A stretch of 38,110 nt of DNA. Source: an uncultured Bacteroides sp. GTDB taxonomy: Bacteria > Bacteroidota > Bacteroidia > Bacteroidales > Bacteroidaceae. The DNA lies in the NCBI GenBank assembly GCA_958453305.1, contig CAUDXH010000017.1, positions 1 to 38,110 on the forward strand, written 5' to 3'. The stretch's first letter is position 1, and each line of letters starts with the position of its first letter. The position numbers and the translations under genes are program-made. Below the pieces are notes generated by a model that was given only the letters and a program-made list of their open reading frames with translations, did not search any database and was not told the origin of the DNA. Positions 1-8,220 of the stretch are shown here, in pieces.

Positions 1-21
1 AAGGAGTGTTTCTTTAGTCAT
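1..21 (-). CDS. Possible 5' end of a gene reading off the left edge
   Basis: On the minus strand an ATG at 21-19 opens a frame MTKETLL that is still open at the window edge. Nothing more of the protein is visible, so no function can be given. It points away from the polysaccharide operon, so it would belong to a separate unit, perhaps a mobile element or a divergent gene. It may equally be a chance ATG. Confidence 0.2.
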
Positions 22-246
22 AATCAGAAGAGTTCAGAGACTTCTAATTTACTAAAAACCAACGAATTATGCAATACTTTTTTTACCTTTATTATCAGCA
101 GGTTAGCTCTCTTTTTTCCAGCACATTTCTTCATGCTTAACCATTCGTTTTTGACAACATTTCAATGACCTCTTTAGTGTTTCCGAACCGACTTTTGCCG
201 GTTTTATTGTTTAACTTTTAATTTTTCGGTAAAAATTTACCGAAGT
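22..246. other. AT-rich non-coding stretch before the polysaccharide operon
   Basis: No convincing gene lies here. It holds a weak hairpin (AACCG at 187 paired with CGGTT near 199-203, followed by a T-rich run) and the inverted repeat at 227-242. No clear TTTG / TAnnTTTG promoter is seen on the plus strand. Short minus-strand frames look protein-like only over a few residues. The stretch probably contains a junction with foreign or rearranged DNA, because the adjacent transferase gene lacks a start codon. Confidence 0.4.
227..242. repeat. Inverted repeat beside the first transferase gene
   Basis: CGGTAAA and TTTACCG form perfect 7-base arms around a two-base centre. The repeat ends within ten bases of where recognisable glycosyltransferase sequence begins, so it may be an element end, a recombination site or an operator. 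Confidence 0.4.
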
Positions 247-315
247 ATTGATAAAATACCTCTAGTTTCAATACAGTGTTTAGTTTACAATCATGAACCA
301 TTTCTTCGTCAGTGT

Positions 316-1188
316 TTGGATGGTTTTGTGATGCAGAAAACAGACTTTCCATTCGAAGCCATTGTTCATGATGATGCTTCCACCGATAATTCTGCTGAGA
401 TTATTCGTGAATATGCAGAAAAATATCCGGATATAATCAAACCAATCTTTGAAACGGAGAATCAATACTCAAAGAAAGATGGTTCATTAGGTCGAATAAT
501 GAATGAAGCTATTCATCCGGGAACTAAATACATAGCATATTGTGAGGGTGATGATTATTGGACTGATCCAATGAAACTTCAGATTCAAATTGATTATCTA
601 GAATGCCATTCAGATGTGAACTATTCATGTCATAGATTTTACATAAAAAATGAATTTGATGGCTCTTTTATAGAAGGGCATAATAATTATTTTGACAACC
701 CAATTCATTCTGGAGAAACTGAATTTGAATTTGATTTAAATTATGCCTTTTTAGGTGGATGGACAGCGCAGACTCTTACTCAGATAATACGTCGAACAGC
801 CATTAATATTGAATTTAAAAAATCTTTCAGATTTTATCGTGATGTTCATTTATTTTATGATGTTTTATCTAAAGGGAAAGGAGTTTGTCACAATTTTTTT
901 GGTGGAGTGTATAACATTAATCACACAAGTATATATGGAAAGCTACCGTTAAAACAAAAACTGATAATTTCTTATAATTTATATGATGAATTTTATGATG
1001 TAACTAAGGCTGATTTGATAAAAAAAATGTTAGTTATATCATATAAGTCTTTATTGAGAAATGGAATATTTCGGCTACCGAAGCATTGGTTTGAATTGGT
1101 TTATTTGCCAGTATTTTTTATTTATATACTTAAATCATTGAGGGTTAAAGGAGGAAGAATAAAACGCCTATTATTAAAAAATAGTTAA
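316..1188 (+). CDS. Glycosyltransferase family 2, start codon lost or non-canonical
   Basis: This transfers a sugar from a nucleotide-activated donor to the growing polysaccharide repeat unit at the cytoplasmic face. The GT-A fold shows in HDDASTD and EGDDYWTDP, the latter giving the metal-binding acidic residues. TTG at 316 is the only conventional start. However, the frame is open upstream to 178, and bases 250-315 encode DKIPLVSIQCLVYNHEP, the family's normal first strand and nucleotide-binding turn. Real coding therefore begins near 247, where the only candidates are ATT or a lost ATG. The gene may be decapitated by rearrangement or use an ATT start. It is the first gene of the visible operon, 33 bases before the next. 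Confidence 0.75.
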   Translation: MDGFVMQKTDFPFEAIVHDDASTDNSAEIIREYAEKYPDIIKPIFETENQYSKKDGSLGRIMNEAIHPGTKYIAYCEGDDYWTDPMKLQIQIDYLECHSDVNYSCHRFYIKNEFDGSFIEGHNNYFDNPIHSGETEFEFDLNYAFLGGWTAQTLTQIIRRTAINIEFKKSFRFYRDVHLFYDVLSKGKGVCHNFFGGVYNINHTSIYGKLPLKQKLIISYNLYDEFYDVTKADLIKKMLVISYKSLLRNGIFRLPKHWFELVYLPVFFIYILKSLRVKGGRIKRLLLKNS

Positions 1189-1221
1189 TTATAATGTCCT
1201 TATATAGAAGATGAACCAATA

Positions 1222-2304
1222 ATGAAGTCAATAACATTTCTCATGCCCCCATTTCAGTATTCTCCTGTGGGTGGTTTTAAAATAGCTCTAGAGTATGCCA
1301 ACAGGTTGGCGAATGATGGCTTTATAGTACACGTGGTTTATGGTGATGCAACTAAATATAAAAAACTTCCGTATAAGCTTAAATTTAAGTTTTTCGTTAA
1401 ACACATTCTTTTTCGCTTTCATGTATTGCACCGTTCTATAAGAATTTGGTTTCCACTTGATGAGCGTATCAAAGAGCATAATGTTTATGGATTAGATTAT
1501 CGTTTTGTGCCTAAGACTGATTTATATGTTTGCACTGGGGTGGATACAGCTGCCTATTTGAATAAATATCCTATTTCTTCTGTCCGGAAGTTCTATTTTA
1601 TACAAGGATATGAAAATTGGGGGCGTACAGATGAGGAAGTACGACGTACTTATCATTATCCGATGAAAAAAATCGCTGTTTCGCAATGGTTGTATCAAAT
1701 TATAGCAGATGAAGAGGGTGAACCATGCATTTGGGTGCCTAACGGTTTTGATTGCACAAAGTTTTATCTTACAAAACCTGTTGAACAGAAAAATAAATAT
1801 GCAGTGTCTATGCTTTATCATGAAGCGAAAATAAAGGGATGTGAAACAGCTTTTTCTGCACTCCATATGGTAAAAAAGGAAATTCCAAACTTGCAAGTTG
1901 TTTTGTTTGGTACTCCGGAGCGTCCGAAATCTCTACCGGAATGGTTCATCTATTATCGCCAGCCTTCAGAAGAAGTGCACTTGAAAATAAATAATGAGAC
2001 GGCTATTTATGTTGCTGCAAGTATAAATGAAGGTTGGGGGTTAACCATAGGGGAAGCTATGCTGTGTGGACAAGCTGTGGTATGTTCAGATAATAAAGGC
2101 TTTAGGGAAATGGCAAAGGATGAGGAAACAGCATTGCTTTTTCCTGTTGGGGATGCTGAAGAAATGGCTCAAAAGATTATCCGTTTAATAAAGGATGATG
2201 ATTTAAGAATCCGCATAGCCAATCAAGGAAAAGAATTCATCAATGCGTTCGAAATAAATAAATCATATACTAAATTTAAAGCGGCATTAGATTTAAATGA
2301 ATAG
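1222..2304 (+). CDS. Glycosyltransferase family 4
   Basis: A 360-residue GT-B fold retaining glycosyltransferase, predicted to add one sugar of the surface polysaccharide. The N-terminal domain opens with PVGGFKIALEYANRLA, a glycine-rich acceptor-side loop after the first strand. The C-terminal Rossmann domain carries PNGFD and EGWGLTIGEAMLCGQ, the E-x7-E donor phosphate-binding motif of GT4. The last eight bases overlap the next gene, which suggests coupled translation. Sugar specificity cannot be read from sequence. Confidence 0.85.
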   Translation: MKSITFLMPPFQYSPVGGFKIALEYANRLANDGFIVHVVYGDATKYKKLPYKLKFKFFVKHILFRFHVLHRSIRIWFPLDERIKEHNVYGLDYRFVPKTDLYVCTGVDTAAYLNKYPISSVRKFYFIQGYENWGRTDEEVRRTYHYPMKKIAVSQWLYQIIADEEGEPCIWVPNGFDCTKFYLTKPVEQKNKYAVSMLYHEAKIKGCETAFSALHMVKKEIPNLQVVLFGTPERPKSLPEWFIYYRQPSEEVHLKINNETAIYVAASINEGWGLTIGEAMLCGQAVVCSDNKGFREMAKDEETALLFPVGDAEEMAQKIIRLIKDDDLRIRIANQGKEFINAFEINKSYTKFKAALDLNE

Positions 2305-3253
2305 AGATAATTCTTTGGATGCAGTCGGTGGCTTACTTATTGCATATATGATTTATGGGCATATCTGCCTATGGTGTGGGGTGAAGCATATAGAGATTCT
2401 AGCCCGGATTTTCTTCTTTTTCATGCCTTGGTTCTTTTTTAAGAGCGGAATGTTTTTCAAGTCAGAAAAGATTTGTGACCTTTTTTCAAAAGGCTGGAGG
2501 CGGTTGATGATTCCTTATATGGTATTTTCGTTATTAGGTCAGGTGGTGTTTTCTGTTATGTGGCTTTTGGGGGGTAATACACCTCTAAAGCATTATATCA
2601 TTGCGCCTTTACGTACTCTGCTTCATGAAGGAGCTGTGGTAGGAAATTCTCCTTTATGGTTTCTGCTTTCTTTATTTGTGGTACGTATACTTTTTGGGCT
2701 TGTAAGTAGTAACAAGAAGGTTCTGTATTGTGGCATATTAATATCTTTGGCTTTGGCTTTTGTTTTGAATGCTTTGAGTTTGCATGACTACTTTTACATA
2801 TCGAACATAAGTTTAGGCTTTTTCTTTTTTGGATGTGGGTATCTCATGAGAAACAGCCAATATACTATGCCCTATTTAATAGCAGGTATTATCTTTTATA
2901 TAAGCTATGTTATTGGCGGTTCTGTGGGTTTTGATTTTCGGTCGAATGGCATAGAAACCTCAAATTATTTGTTCTGTATGGTGGCATGTTTGGGAGGTAT
3001 TGTGACCATCAATAACGCTTCTAAGCGATTTAAATGTATTGGTAATTGGTTGGTTTATATAGGGAAAAACTCCATGACTTATTATGTTGCACACTGGGTT
3101 GTATTGGGGTTGTCTTCCATTCTTTTTAGAAATATGGTAGGTTTGTCTGATGGGTATACACTTTTTGTTGCTTATGTCTTGGCTAATGTAACACTGCTTC
3201 CGCTAATAGATATTGTGTCGACAAAAAAAATTAAATGGATTCTTGGTAAATAA
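2297..3253 (+). CDS. Integral membrane acyltransferase, family 3
   Basis: A hydrophobic protein of 318 residues with about ten membrane segments. It starts DAVGGLLIAYMIYGHI, the acyltransferase-3 N-terminal signature with its conserved histidine in the first segment. The family typically transfers acetyl or other acyl groups to sugars of exported glycans (OafA, WecH, NolL type). In this operon it most likely O-acylates the repeat unit. It overlaps the preceding GT4 by eight bases, and the broken paralogue starts nine bases after it. Acyl donor and acceptor are unknown. Confidence 0.8.
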   Translation: MNRDNSLDAVGGLLIAYMIYGHICLWCGVKHIEILARIFFFFMPWFFFKSGMFFKSEKICDLFSKGWRRLMIPYMVFSLLGQVVFSVMWLLGGNTPLKHYIIAPLRTLLHEGAVVGNSPLWFLLSLFVVRILFGLVSSNKKVLYCGILISLALAFVLNALSLHDYFYISNISLGFFFFGCGYLMRNSQYTMPYLIAGIIFYISYVIGGSVGFDFRSNGIETSNYLFCMVACLGGIVTINNASKRFKCIGNWLVYIGKNSMTYYVAHWVVLGLSSILFRNMVGLSDGYTLFVAYVLANVTLLPLIDIVSTKKIKWILGK

Positions 3254-3261
3254 AAAATAAT

Positions 3262-3772
3262 ATGATGGCGAGTTATAGTATGGATAAGGTATTTGGCCTT
3301 GAATCAAGAAAAACCTACATGGGAATAGCTAGATTGTGGATAATCGGATACCATTGTTGCAGCACGTTATCTTCCTCCTTATATCTCTCCCAATTATATA
3401 ACCAGATTTCCAATAATTGTAATAGGGATTTTAACTTATATCTATTTGAGGAAAGGTGAAGAAAACAAAATGAATGCTGTCTATGTGTTTACAGCCTTGT
3501 TTCTGTTCATTGTAGATAAAACAGGTTTAGCATTGTCTGTTGTTGTCCCACTTGTATTGAAAGGTTTGAATGATATAAAACTTAATCTGAATATGAAATG
3601 GTTGAGCTTTTTGGGAACAATCAGTTTCGAATTATACTTAGCTCATGTCATCCCTATGAATTTTATTTCTGACAAAAGTATCATTTCAGCAGCGTTGCTT
3701 ATGATAAGTGGAACTGTTATTTTGGCCCTTTTATACAAAGGAGTAAACCATATAATTAAAGAAATAAGATGA
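3262..3772 (+). pseudogene. Decayed acyltransferase-3 gene with internal deletion and frameshift
   Basis: Two frames together resemble one acyltransferase-3. Frame one (from 3262) gives SRKTYMGIARLWIIGYHCC, the N-terminal segment with its conserved histidine. Near 3344-3356 homology jumps to another frame, giving RYLPPYISPNYITRFPII, then a loop and FLGTISFELYLAHVIPMNF, the typical last segments. About 170 residues remain where 330 or so are usual, so most of the central membrane segments are missing. The end still overlaps the next gene by ATGA, so the reading register into the downstream gene is kept. A functional product is unlikely. Confidence 0.75.
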
Positions 3773-4713
3773 AGTACACTTTTTTATTACCAGCCTATAA
3801 AGCTGCTTATCTAGATGAGGCATTGCAAAGCATATTGGCTCAGACTTACACTGATTTCAATGTTGTTATCAGCAATGACTGCTCGCCTCAAGATTTGGAT
3901 TCTATAGTAGAGCGCTACCTTGATGATCCACGTGTTTCTTATCGTTGTAATGAGGAAAATATGGGGAAAAATAGTTTGGTGTCTCACTGGAATTTGTTGT
4001 TGAGTTTATGCGAATCAGAGTATTTTATATTAGCTAGTGATGATGATGTATATTCCCCTCGTTTTTTAGAAGAAATAGATTGCTTGGTAAATGAATATCC
4101 AAAGGTAGAATTGTTTCATGCAAGAGCACAGTGTATCAATGAGTCAGGAGAAGTATTTAAGGAAGATGCGCTGTATAAGGAATATGTTTCTCAAATTGAG
4201 TATTTTGAGCAACTGGATTTTTATAATCACATTGAATGCATAGCTAATTATGTGTTCCATACACAGTCTTTGAAGTTAAAGGGGGGATTTGTTGATTTCC
4301 CTTTGGCATGGTCTTCTGATACAGCAACCTGCAATATAATGGCTGAAAAGGGGGCTGTTAACACTGCAGAGGTCCTTTTTAGCTTCCGAATGTCGGGATT
4401 AAATATATCTTCACAGCCTGTGGAGGATAAAAAGGTTTCTCGACAGAAATACAAGGCATTTTGTATGTATGATAAATTTATGTGTGATTTACTTGAAAGC
4501 ATAAAGCCTAATAATGATCTGTTATCACAAACTATTTATACAAATGTATGTGCTGGACATAAAAAGCGCATGGCTGGACTTATAGCTTGGATGTCAGTAT
4601 CTCTTTCTCTTAAGGAGTTTTGTAACTATATTAGAACATATAAGAAGAAAGGCTATATAGATAGCTCTTTTATTACAATAAAAAGATGGTTTTTTACTCG
4701 AATAGAAGCATGA
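3769..4713 (+). CDS. Glycosyltransferase family 2
   Basis: A 314-residue GT2 enzyme with LLPAYKAAYLDEALQSILAQTY at the N-terminus, SNDCSPQD as the nucleotide-binding acidic motif and ASDDDVYSPRFLEE as the DxD-type metal site. No membrane segment is evident beyond the amphipathic C-terminus, so it is probably a peripheral enzyme of the cytoplasmic face. It starts in an ATGA overlap with the end of the acyltransferase relic and ends in an ATGA overlap with the next gene. Confidence 0.85.
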   Translation: MKYTFLLPAYKAAYLDEALQSILAQTYTDFNVVISNDCSPQDLDSIVERYLDDPRVSYRCNEENMGKNSLVSHWNLLLSLCESEYFILASDDDVYSPRFLEEIDCLVNEYPKVELFHARAQCINESGEVFKEDALYKEYVSQIEYFEQLDFYNHIECIANYVFHTQSLKLKGGFVDFPLAWSSDTATCNIMAEKGAVNTAEVLFSFRMSGLNISSQPVEDKKVSRQKYKAFCMYDKFMCDLLESIKPNNDLLSQTIYTNVCAGHKKRMAGLIAWMSVSLSLKEFCNYIRTYKKKGYIDSSFITIKRWFFTRIEA

Positions 4714-5354
4714 AACTTTATAATCAACTTTATTTGAAGCTAAAACTTTGGTTTTATAACCGCTTCAAACATATTACTATTAAGGATGAGGGAGCTGGTT
4801 CTAGTAAAATAAGAAGGTTGAAACTGTCAAGTTGCGGTAGGAATAACTGTATAATCATTAAGAAGAATGTTGTTTTAAATCAGGTTTCTATCAAGATTTT
4901 TGGAGATGATAATTTGATTGTTATAGGCAGTAATAATTACCTTAAGAAGGTAAACTTTGTTATTGAAGATAGTAGGAATGTGATAGAAGTAGGTGCGCAT
5001 ACTTATATAGGAGAGGGATCTCTCTTGGCTGCATTAGAAGGCACAAGGTTATCTATAGAATCTGAATGTATGATAGCTGGACCTTGTGAAATCCGAACGT
5101 CTGATAGCCATTCACTAGTAGATAGCAGTCAGAATAAACGTATTAATTATGCACAAGATATTTTGATCGGTAAGCATACATGGATAGGTACTGGATGTAT
5201 TGTACTAAAGGGAAGTGTGATTCCTGCAAATTGTGTGGTGGCTGCAAGGTCTGTGGTGCGTCCTTTGGAAGGTATTAAAGCAGGAACTCTTATAGGCGGA
5301 ATTCCTGCCAAAGTCATAAAAGAAAATATAAATTGGAAAGCTGAACGTATTTGA
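4710..5354 (+). CDS. Hexapeptide-repeat (left-handed beta-helix) acyltransferase
   Basis: About 214 residues with irregular isoleucine/valine-spaced hexapeptide turns from residue 60 on, and the C-terminal block TWIGTGCIVLKGSVIPANCVVAARSVV followed by GGIPAKVI. Both are hallmarks of sugar O- or N-acetyltransferases of the LbH superfamily. ATG 4710 is preferred over ATG 4686 because it forms an ATGA overlap with the upstream stop, as elsewhere in the operon. It probably uses acetyl-CoA to modify a cytoplasmic sugar precursor or lipid-linked intermediate. Confidence 0.8.
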   Translation: MKLYNQLYLKLKLWFYNRFKHITIKDEGAGSSKIRRLKLSSCGRNNCIIIKKNVVLNQVSIKIFGDDNLIVIGSNNYLKKVNFVIEDSRNVIEVGAHTYIGEGSLLAALEGTRLSIESECMIAGPCEIRTSDSHSLVDSSQNKRINYAQDILIGKHTWIGTGCIVLKGSVIPANCVVAARSVVRPLEGIKAGTLIGGIPAKVIKENINWKAERI

Positions 5355-5356
5355 TT

Positions 5357-6328
5357 ATGGACATAGCTCTTTGTCACGATAATAATTATGCACCATATAG
5401 TGTGGTGGTAATGGCTTCTATAATGGAACACAATATAGAGGAGTCTGTTACATTTCACGTGCTGCACACGAATCTTACTGAAGACAGATGCCAAATAATA
5501 CAAGATTGGGTAGAAACTTACGACAAGAAATCCATATTTTTCTATAAGATGGAAAAACTCGATTTCGATGATTTTCCGATTGATGAACATACATACCTTG
5601 ATTATGGTGCTTATATACGGTTATTTTTGGGTGAATGCTTAAAAGATATTGATAAGGTTTTATATCTTGACTGTGATGTTATAGTAAATGACTCTTTAAA
5701 AGAGTTATGGAATATAGACATAAGCAATTATGCTTTAGCAGGAATACGAGACCGTATAAATGATTACGTTCATGTCTATAACCGGCTTCACTATTCGATG
5801 GCAGAGGGATATATTAATTCGGGAGTGATGTTGATTAATCTGAAGAAGTGGCGGAATGATCATTTCTTTGATAAGGCGAGAGAAGTTGCAAAAGCAAAAG
5901 GGGCTAAAGTATTAAAGAATCATGACCAAGACATCATCAATGCGATTTATCATGGTCAGATTCTTTTCCTTCCTTTCAAATATAATCTGTTAGAATATTA
6001 TTTGTATACCGAAGAGTGGTTGCATCTTGACCGGAAGTATTATCCAGAAATAATAGAAGCCTGTAAGAACCCTGCCATTATTCATTTCTGTATGCCTCAG
6101 AAGCCTTGGCACTATGAGTGCATCAATCCCTACAAAGAGCTATACTTCAAATACAGAAAGATGACTCCTTGGCCTGATGTTACACTCACACATAAGTTTA
6201 CCAATCGTTCCAAGAAGGAAAAACTGAAACTTTTCTTGGAAAAATTGGGTCTTTATAAGGTGGAGCGGAAATCTACCTTGCGGAAGGATGTAAATGTTAT
6301 TGAAGAGCCAGATAATGTATTGTTCTGA
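5357..6328 (+). CDS. Glycosyltransferase family 8
   Basis: A retaining GT8 enzyme of about 323 residues, related to LgtC/WaaJ-type galactosyl- or glucosyltransferases. MDIALCHDNNYAPYSVVVMASI is the family N-terminus. LYLDCDVIVNDSLKELW holds the DxD metal site, INSGVMLINLKKWR follows, and HFCMPQKPWHY corresponds to the C-terminal H-x-G-x-x-KPW element with the glycine changed. ATG 5357 is favoured over TTG 5351; it lies two bases after the upstream stop. The tail after residue 270 is lysine-rich, which suits membrane association. Confidence 0.88.
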   Translation: MDIALCHDNNYAPYSVVVMASIMEHNIEESVTFHVLHTNLTEDRCQIIQDWVETYDKKSIFFYKMEKLDFDDFPIDEHTYLDYGAYIRLFLGECLKDIDKVLYLDCDVIVNDSLKELWNIDISNYALAGIRDRINDYVHVYNRLHYSMAEGYINSGVMLINLKKWRNDHFFDKAREVAKAKGAKVLKNHDQDIINAIYHGQILFLPFKYNLLEYYLYTEEWLHLDRKYYPEIIEACKNPAIIHFCMPQKPWHYECINPYKELYFKYRKMTPWPDVTLTHKFTNRSKKEKLKLFLEKLGLYKVERKSTLRKDVNVIEEPDNVLF

Positions 6329-6329
6329 T

Positions 6330-7364
6330 ATGCAAGATAATCGTTTCATCTATATTGATTTACTAAGAGGAATCGCTATCCTTTTTATTGTCTTCGGGCA
6401 TATACCGATGTATTGTTATGGTGATGGAGCATCTCATTTACCTTCTTTCCGGGCATTTACGAGTATGGTGCAACTTCCTATCTTCTTCTTTGTATCGGGC
6501 TTTGTTTGTAATACTGAAAAAATGTTAATAGGGGGGGGGGGTAAAACGCTTGTAAATAAGTTTAGGCAACTGATTATGCCGGCTTTGTTTTGGGGAGGTC
6601 TTTATATGATACTGAATGAGGTAAGTGTCTTTACAGTTGTTACAGACAAGTTTAAGTCTGGCTATTGGTTCACTTTCTTGTTGTTTGAGTTTATTCTCCT
6701 GCAATTTGGAGCGGAATATTTGGCAAGGCATTTTAGGATAAAAAATAAAGCACGTCTGTATACTCTGTGGTTGGTTAGTATGGCTGTAGTAATGTATGGC
6801 ATCTCTTTACCCTCTGTTGCGGATTTGTTTGGTCATGCTGGTGGAGTTCTTGGTCTTCCTCTTTTTAGATATTATCTGTATTTTGCCTGCGGTATCTTGC
6901 TGAGAAGGAATATGCTTTACCTGACGGGTCATAAATATAAGGATGTGTTTGTGTCGTTATGTATGACGCTGTTCCTGGTTTTGGCGGTAAGTAATTGGAT
7001 TCTTGATATTCAATTTAGCAAAATGTTTTTTCATTTGAATATGGTGGTCTTTGAACTGACTGCTTTATTGGTTTTGTTTGTTGCCTTTTATAAAAACAGA
7101 ATGAGATTTTCCAATGAAAATACTGTTGTGAAGGCATTAGGCTTTATCGGGCGGAGAACACTGGACATTTATATGCTACATTATTTCTTTCTTCCAAAAG
7201 ACTTACATCTGTTTGGAACATTCTTTTCCACCCATGATGCCCCGGTTGTAGAGTGTGCTTTTAGTGGTGTGCTTACCATCATTATTGTAGCTGTCTGCAT
7301 TGCTGTGGGCGAACTTATCAGGCAGGGAGGTTTCCTCCCGAAATATATTCTTGGTACAAAATAA
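6330..7364 (+). CDS. Integral membrane acyltransferase family 3 with in-frame poly-G tract
   Basis: About 344 residues and roughly ten membrane segments. The start YIDLLRGIAILFIVFGHI carries the conserved arginine and histidine of acyltransferase-3 enzymes that decorate exported sugars. ATG 6330 is preferred: it follows the GT8 stop by one base and avoids a long overlap. Codons 68-71 are glycines encoded by 11 consecutive G at 6531-6541, at the cytoplasmic loop after the second segment. One extra G gives TAA as the next codon; one fewer gives TAA four codons later. The gene is in the open state here. Predicted role is O-acylation of the polysaccharide, possibly phase variable. Confidence 0.85.
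   Translation: MQDNRFIYIDLLRGIAILFIVFGHIPMYCYGDGASHLPSFRAFTSMVQLPIFFFVSGFVCNTEKMLIGGGGKTLVNKFRQLIMPALFWGGLYMILNEVSVFTVVTDKFKSGYWFTFLLFEFILLQFGAEYLARHFRIKNKARLYTLWLVSMAVVMYGISLPSVADLFGHAGGVLGLPLFRYYLYFACGILLRRNMLYLTGHKYKDVFVSLCMTLFLVLAVSNWILDIQFSKMFFHLNMVVFELTALLVLFVAFYKNRMRFSNENTVVKALGFIGRRTLDIYMLHYFFLPKDLHLFGTFFSTHDAPVVECAFSGVLTIIIVAVCIAVGELIRQGGFLPKYILGTK
6531..6541 (+). repeat. G11 homopolymer inside a coding region
   Basis: Eleven consecutive G lie between ATA and TAAAAC in the acyltransferase gene. The length keeps the frame; changes of plus or minus one give immediate truncation at about 71-75 residues. Such tracts are classic slipped-strand mispairing sites in other bacteria. Confidence 0.9.
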
Positions 7365-7382
7365 TAATTCTATAAAATTCTC

Positions 7383-8165
7383 ATGATACCAAAAATTATA
7401 CACTATTCATGGTTCAGTGGTGAACCATATCCGGCTTTTTTGAAAGAGTGCATGGATACATGGAAGAAGGTTCTTCCGGATTATGAATTCATATTATGGG
7501 ATGCTGAAAAGTTGGCAGCCTGTAATAACACGTTTGCCAATGAAGCGGTGAGCGTAAAGAAATGGGCTTTTGCAGCCGATTTTATCCGACTTTATGCCGT
7601 ATATCATTACGGAGGTATTTGGTTGGATACAGATGTAGAGGTATTCAAATCATTTGACTCTTTCTTGAATGATGGCATGTTTATAGGAAGGGAATATTAT
7701 GTGCATCGCAATAAGAGTGGGAAAGAATATACAATGCTTACTTCTCATTGTTTCGGAGCAGAAAAGGGACATCCTTTCTTAAAAGAATGTCTGGAGTTTT
7801 ATGAACATCGTCATTTTATTCGCTCCTATAATGAAAAGTTGGAACAAAGGCTTCGTTATGATATGACAATCATTCCTGATTTACAGATGAGTTTGGCGGA
7901 AAACTATGGATTTGATAATAGGAATGCCAATAATGAGAAGCAGGTATTGGGTAATGGAATTCATGTATATCCTTATCAATATTTTGATCAACCGGGGTAT
8001 ACTAGCATGAAAGATGTAGTATGTATACATCGGGTAGCTCAAAGTTGGAATCCGCAGGCTAAAGGTGAAACCTTAAAATCTGTAACGGATGTGAAGAAAA
8101 AGACTTTAGGATATTATAAAATGAAGATTCAACAGAGGGTAGTTGAATGGATAATGAAGTTATGA
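7383..8165 (+). CDS. Glycosyltransferase family 32 (DXD-containing, capsular type)
   Basis: A 260-residue enzyme starting MIPKIIHYSWFSGEPYP, with FAADFIRLYAVYHYGGIWLDTDVEVF. The last part is the sugar-binding DXD region shared by OCH1-like mannosyltransferases and many capsular polysaccharide synthases. Such enzymes are retaining and metal dependent. The length is typical of bacterial members. It lies 18 bases after the phase-variable acyltransferase, with no ATGA overlap and a 55-base gap to the next gene. Confidence 0.88.
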   Translation: MIPKIIHYSWFSGEPYPAFLKECMDTWKKVLPDYEFILWDAEKLAACNNTFANEAVSVKKWAFAADFIRLYAVYHYGGIWLDTDVEVFKSFDSFLNDGMFIGREYYVHRNKSGKEYTMLTSHCFGAEKGHPFLKECLEFYEHRHFIRSYNEKLEQRLRYDMTIIPDLQMSLAENYGFDNRNANNEKQVLGNGIHVYPYQYFDQPGYTSMKDVVCIHRVAQSWNPQAKGETLKSVTDVKKKTLGYYKMKIQQRVVEWIMKL

Positions 8166-8220
8166 TAAAGTTATTGTTATTTTATAATTGACCCTTCTGA
8201 TTGGCTTTCCTTTGTGAATT

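Noticed and set aside
22..315. Invertible capsule promoter of the Bacteroides type
   Set aside because: Only one short inverted repeat is seen, without a matching distant partner or a promoter between arms; the evidence supports no more than a junction.
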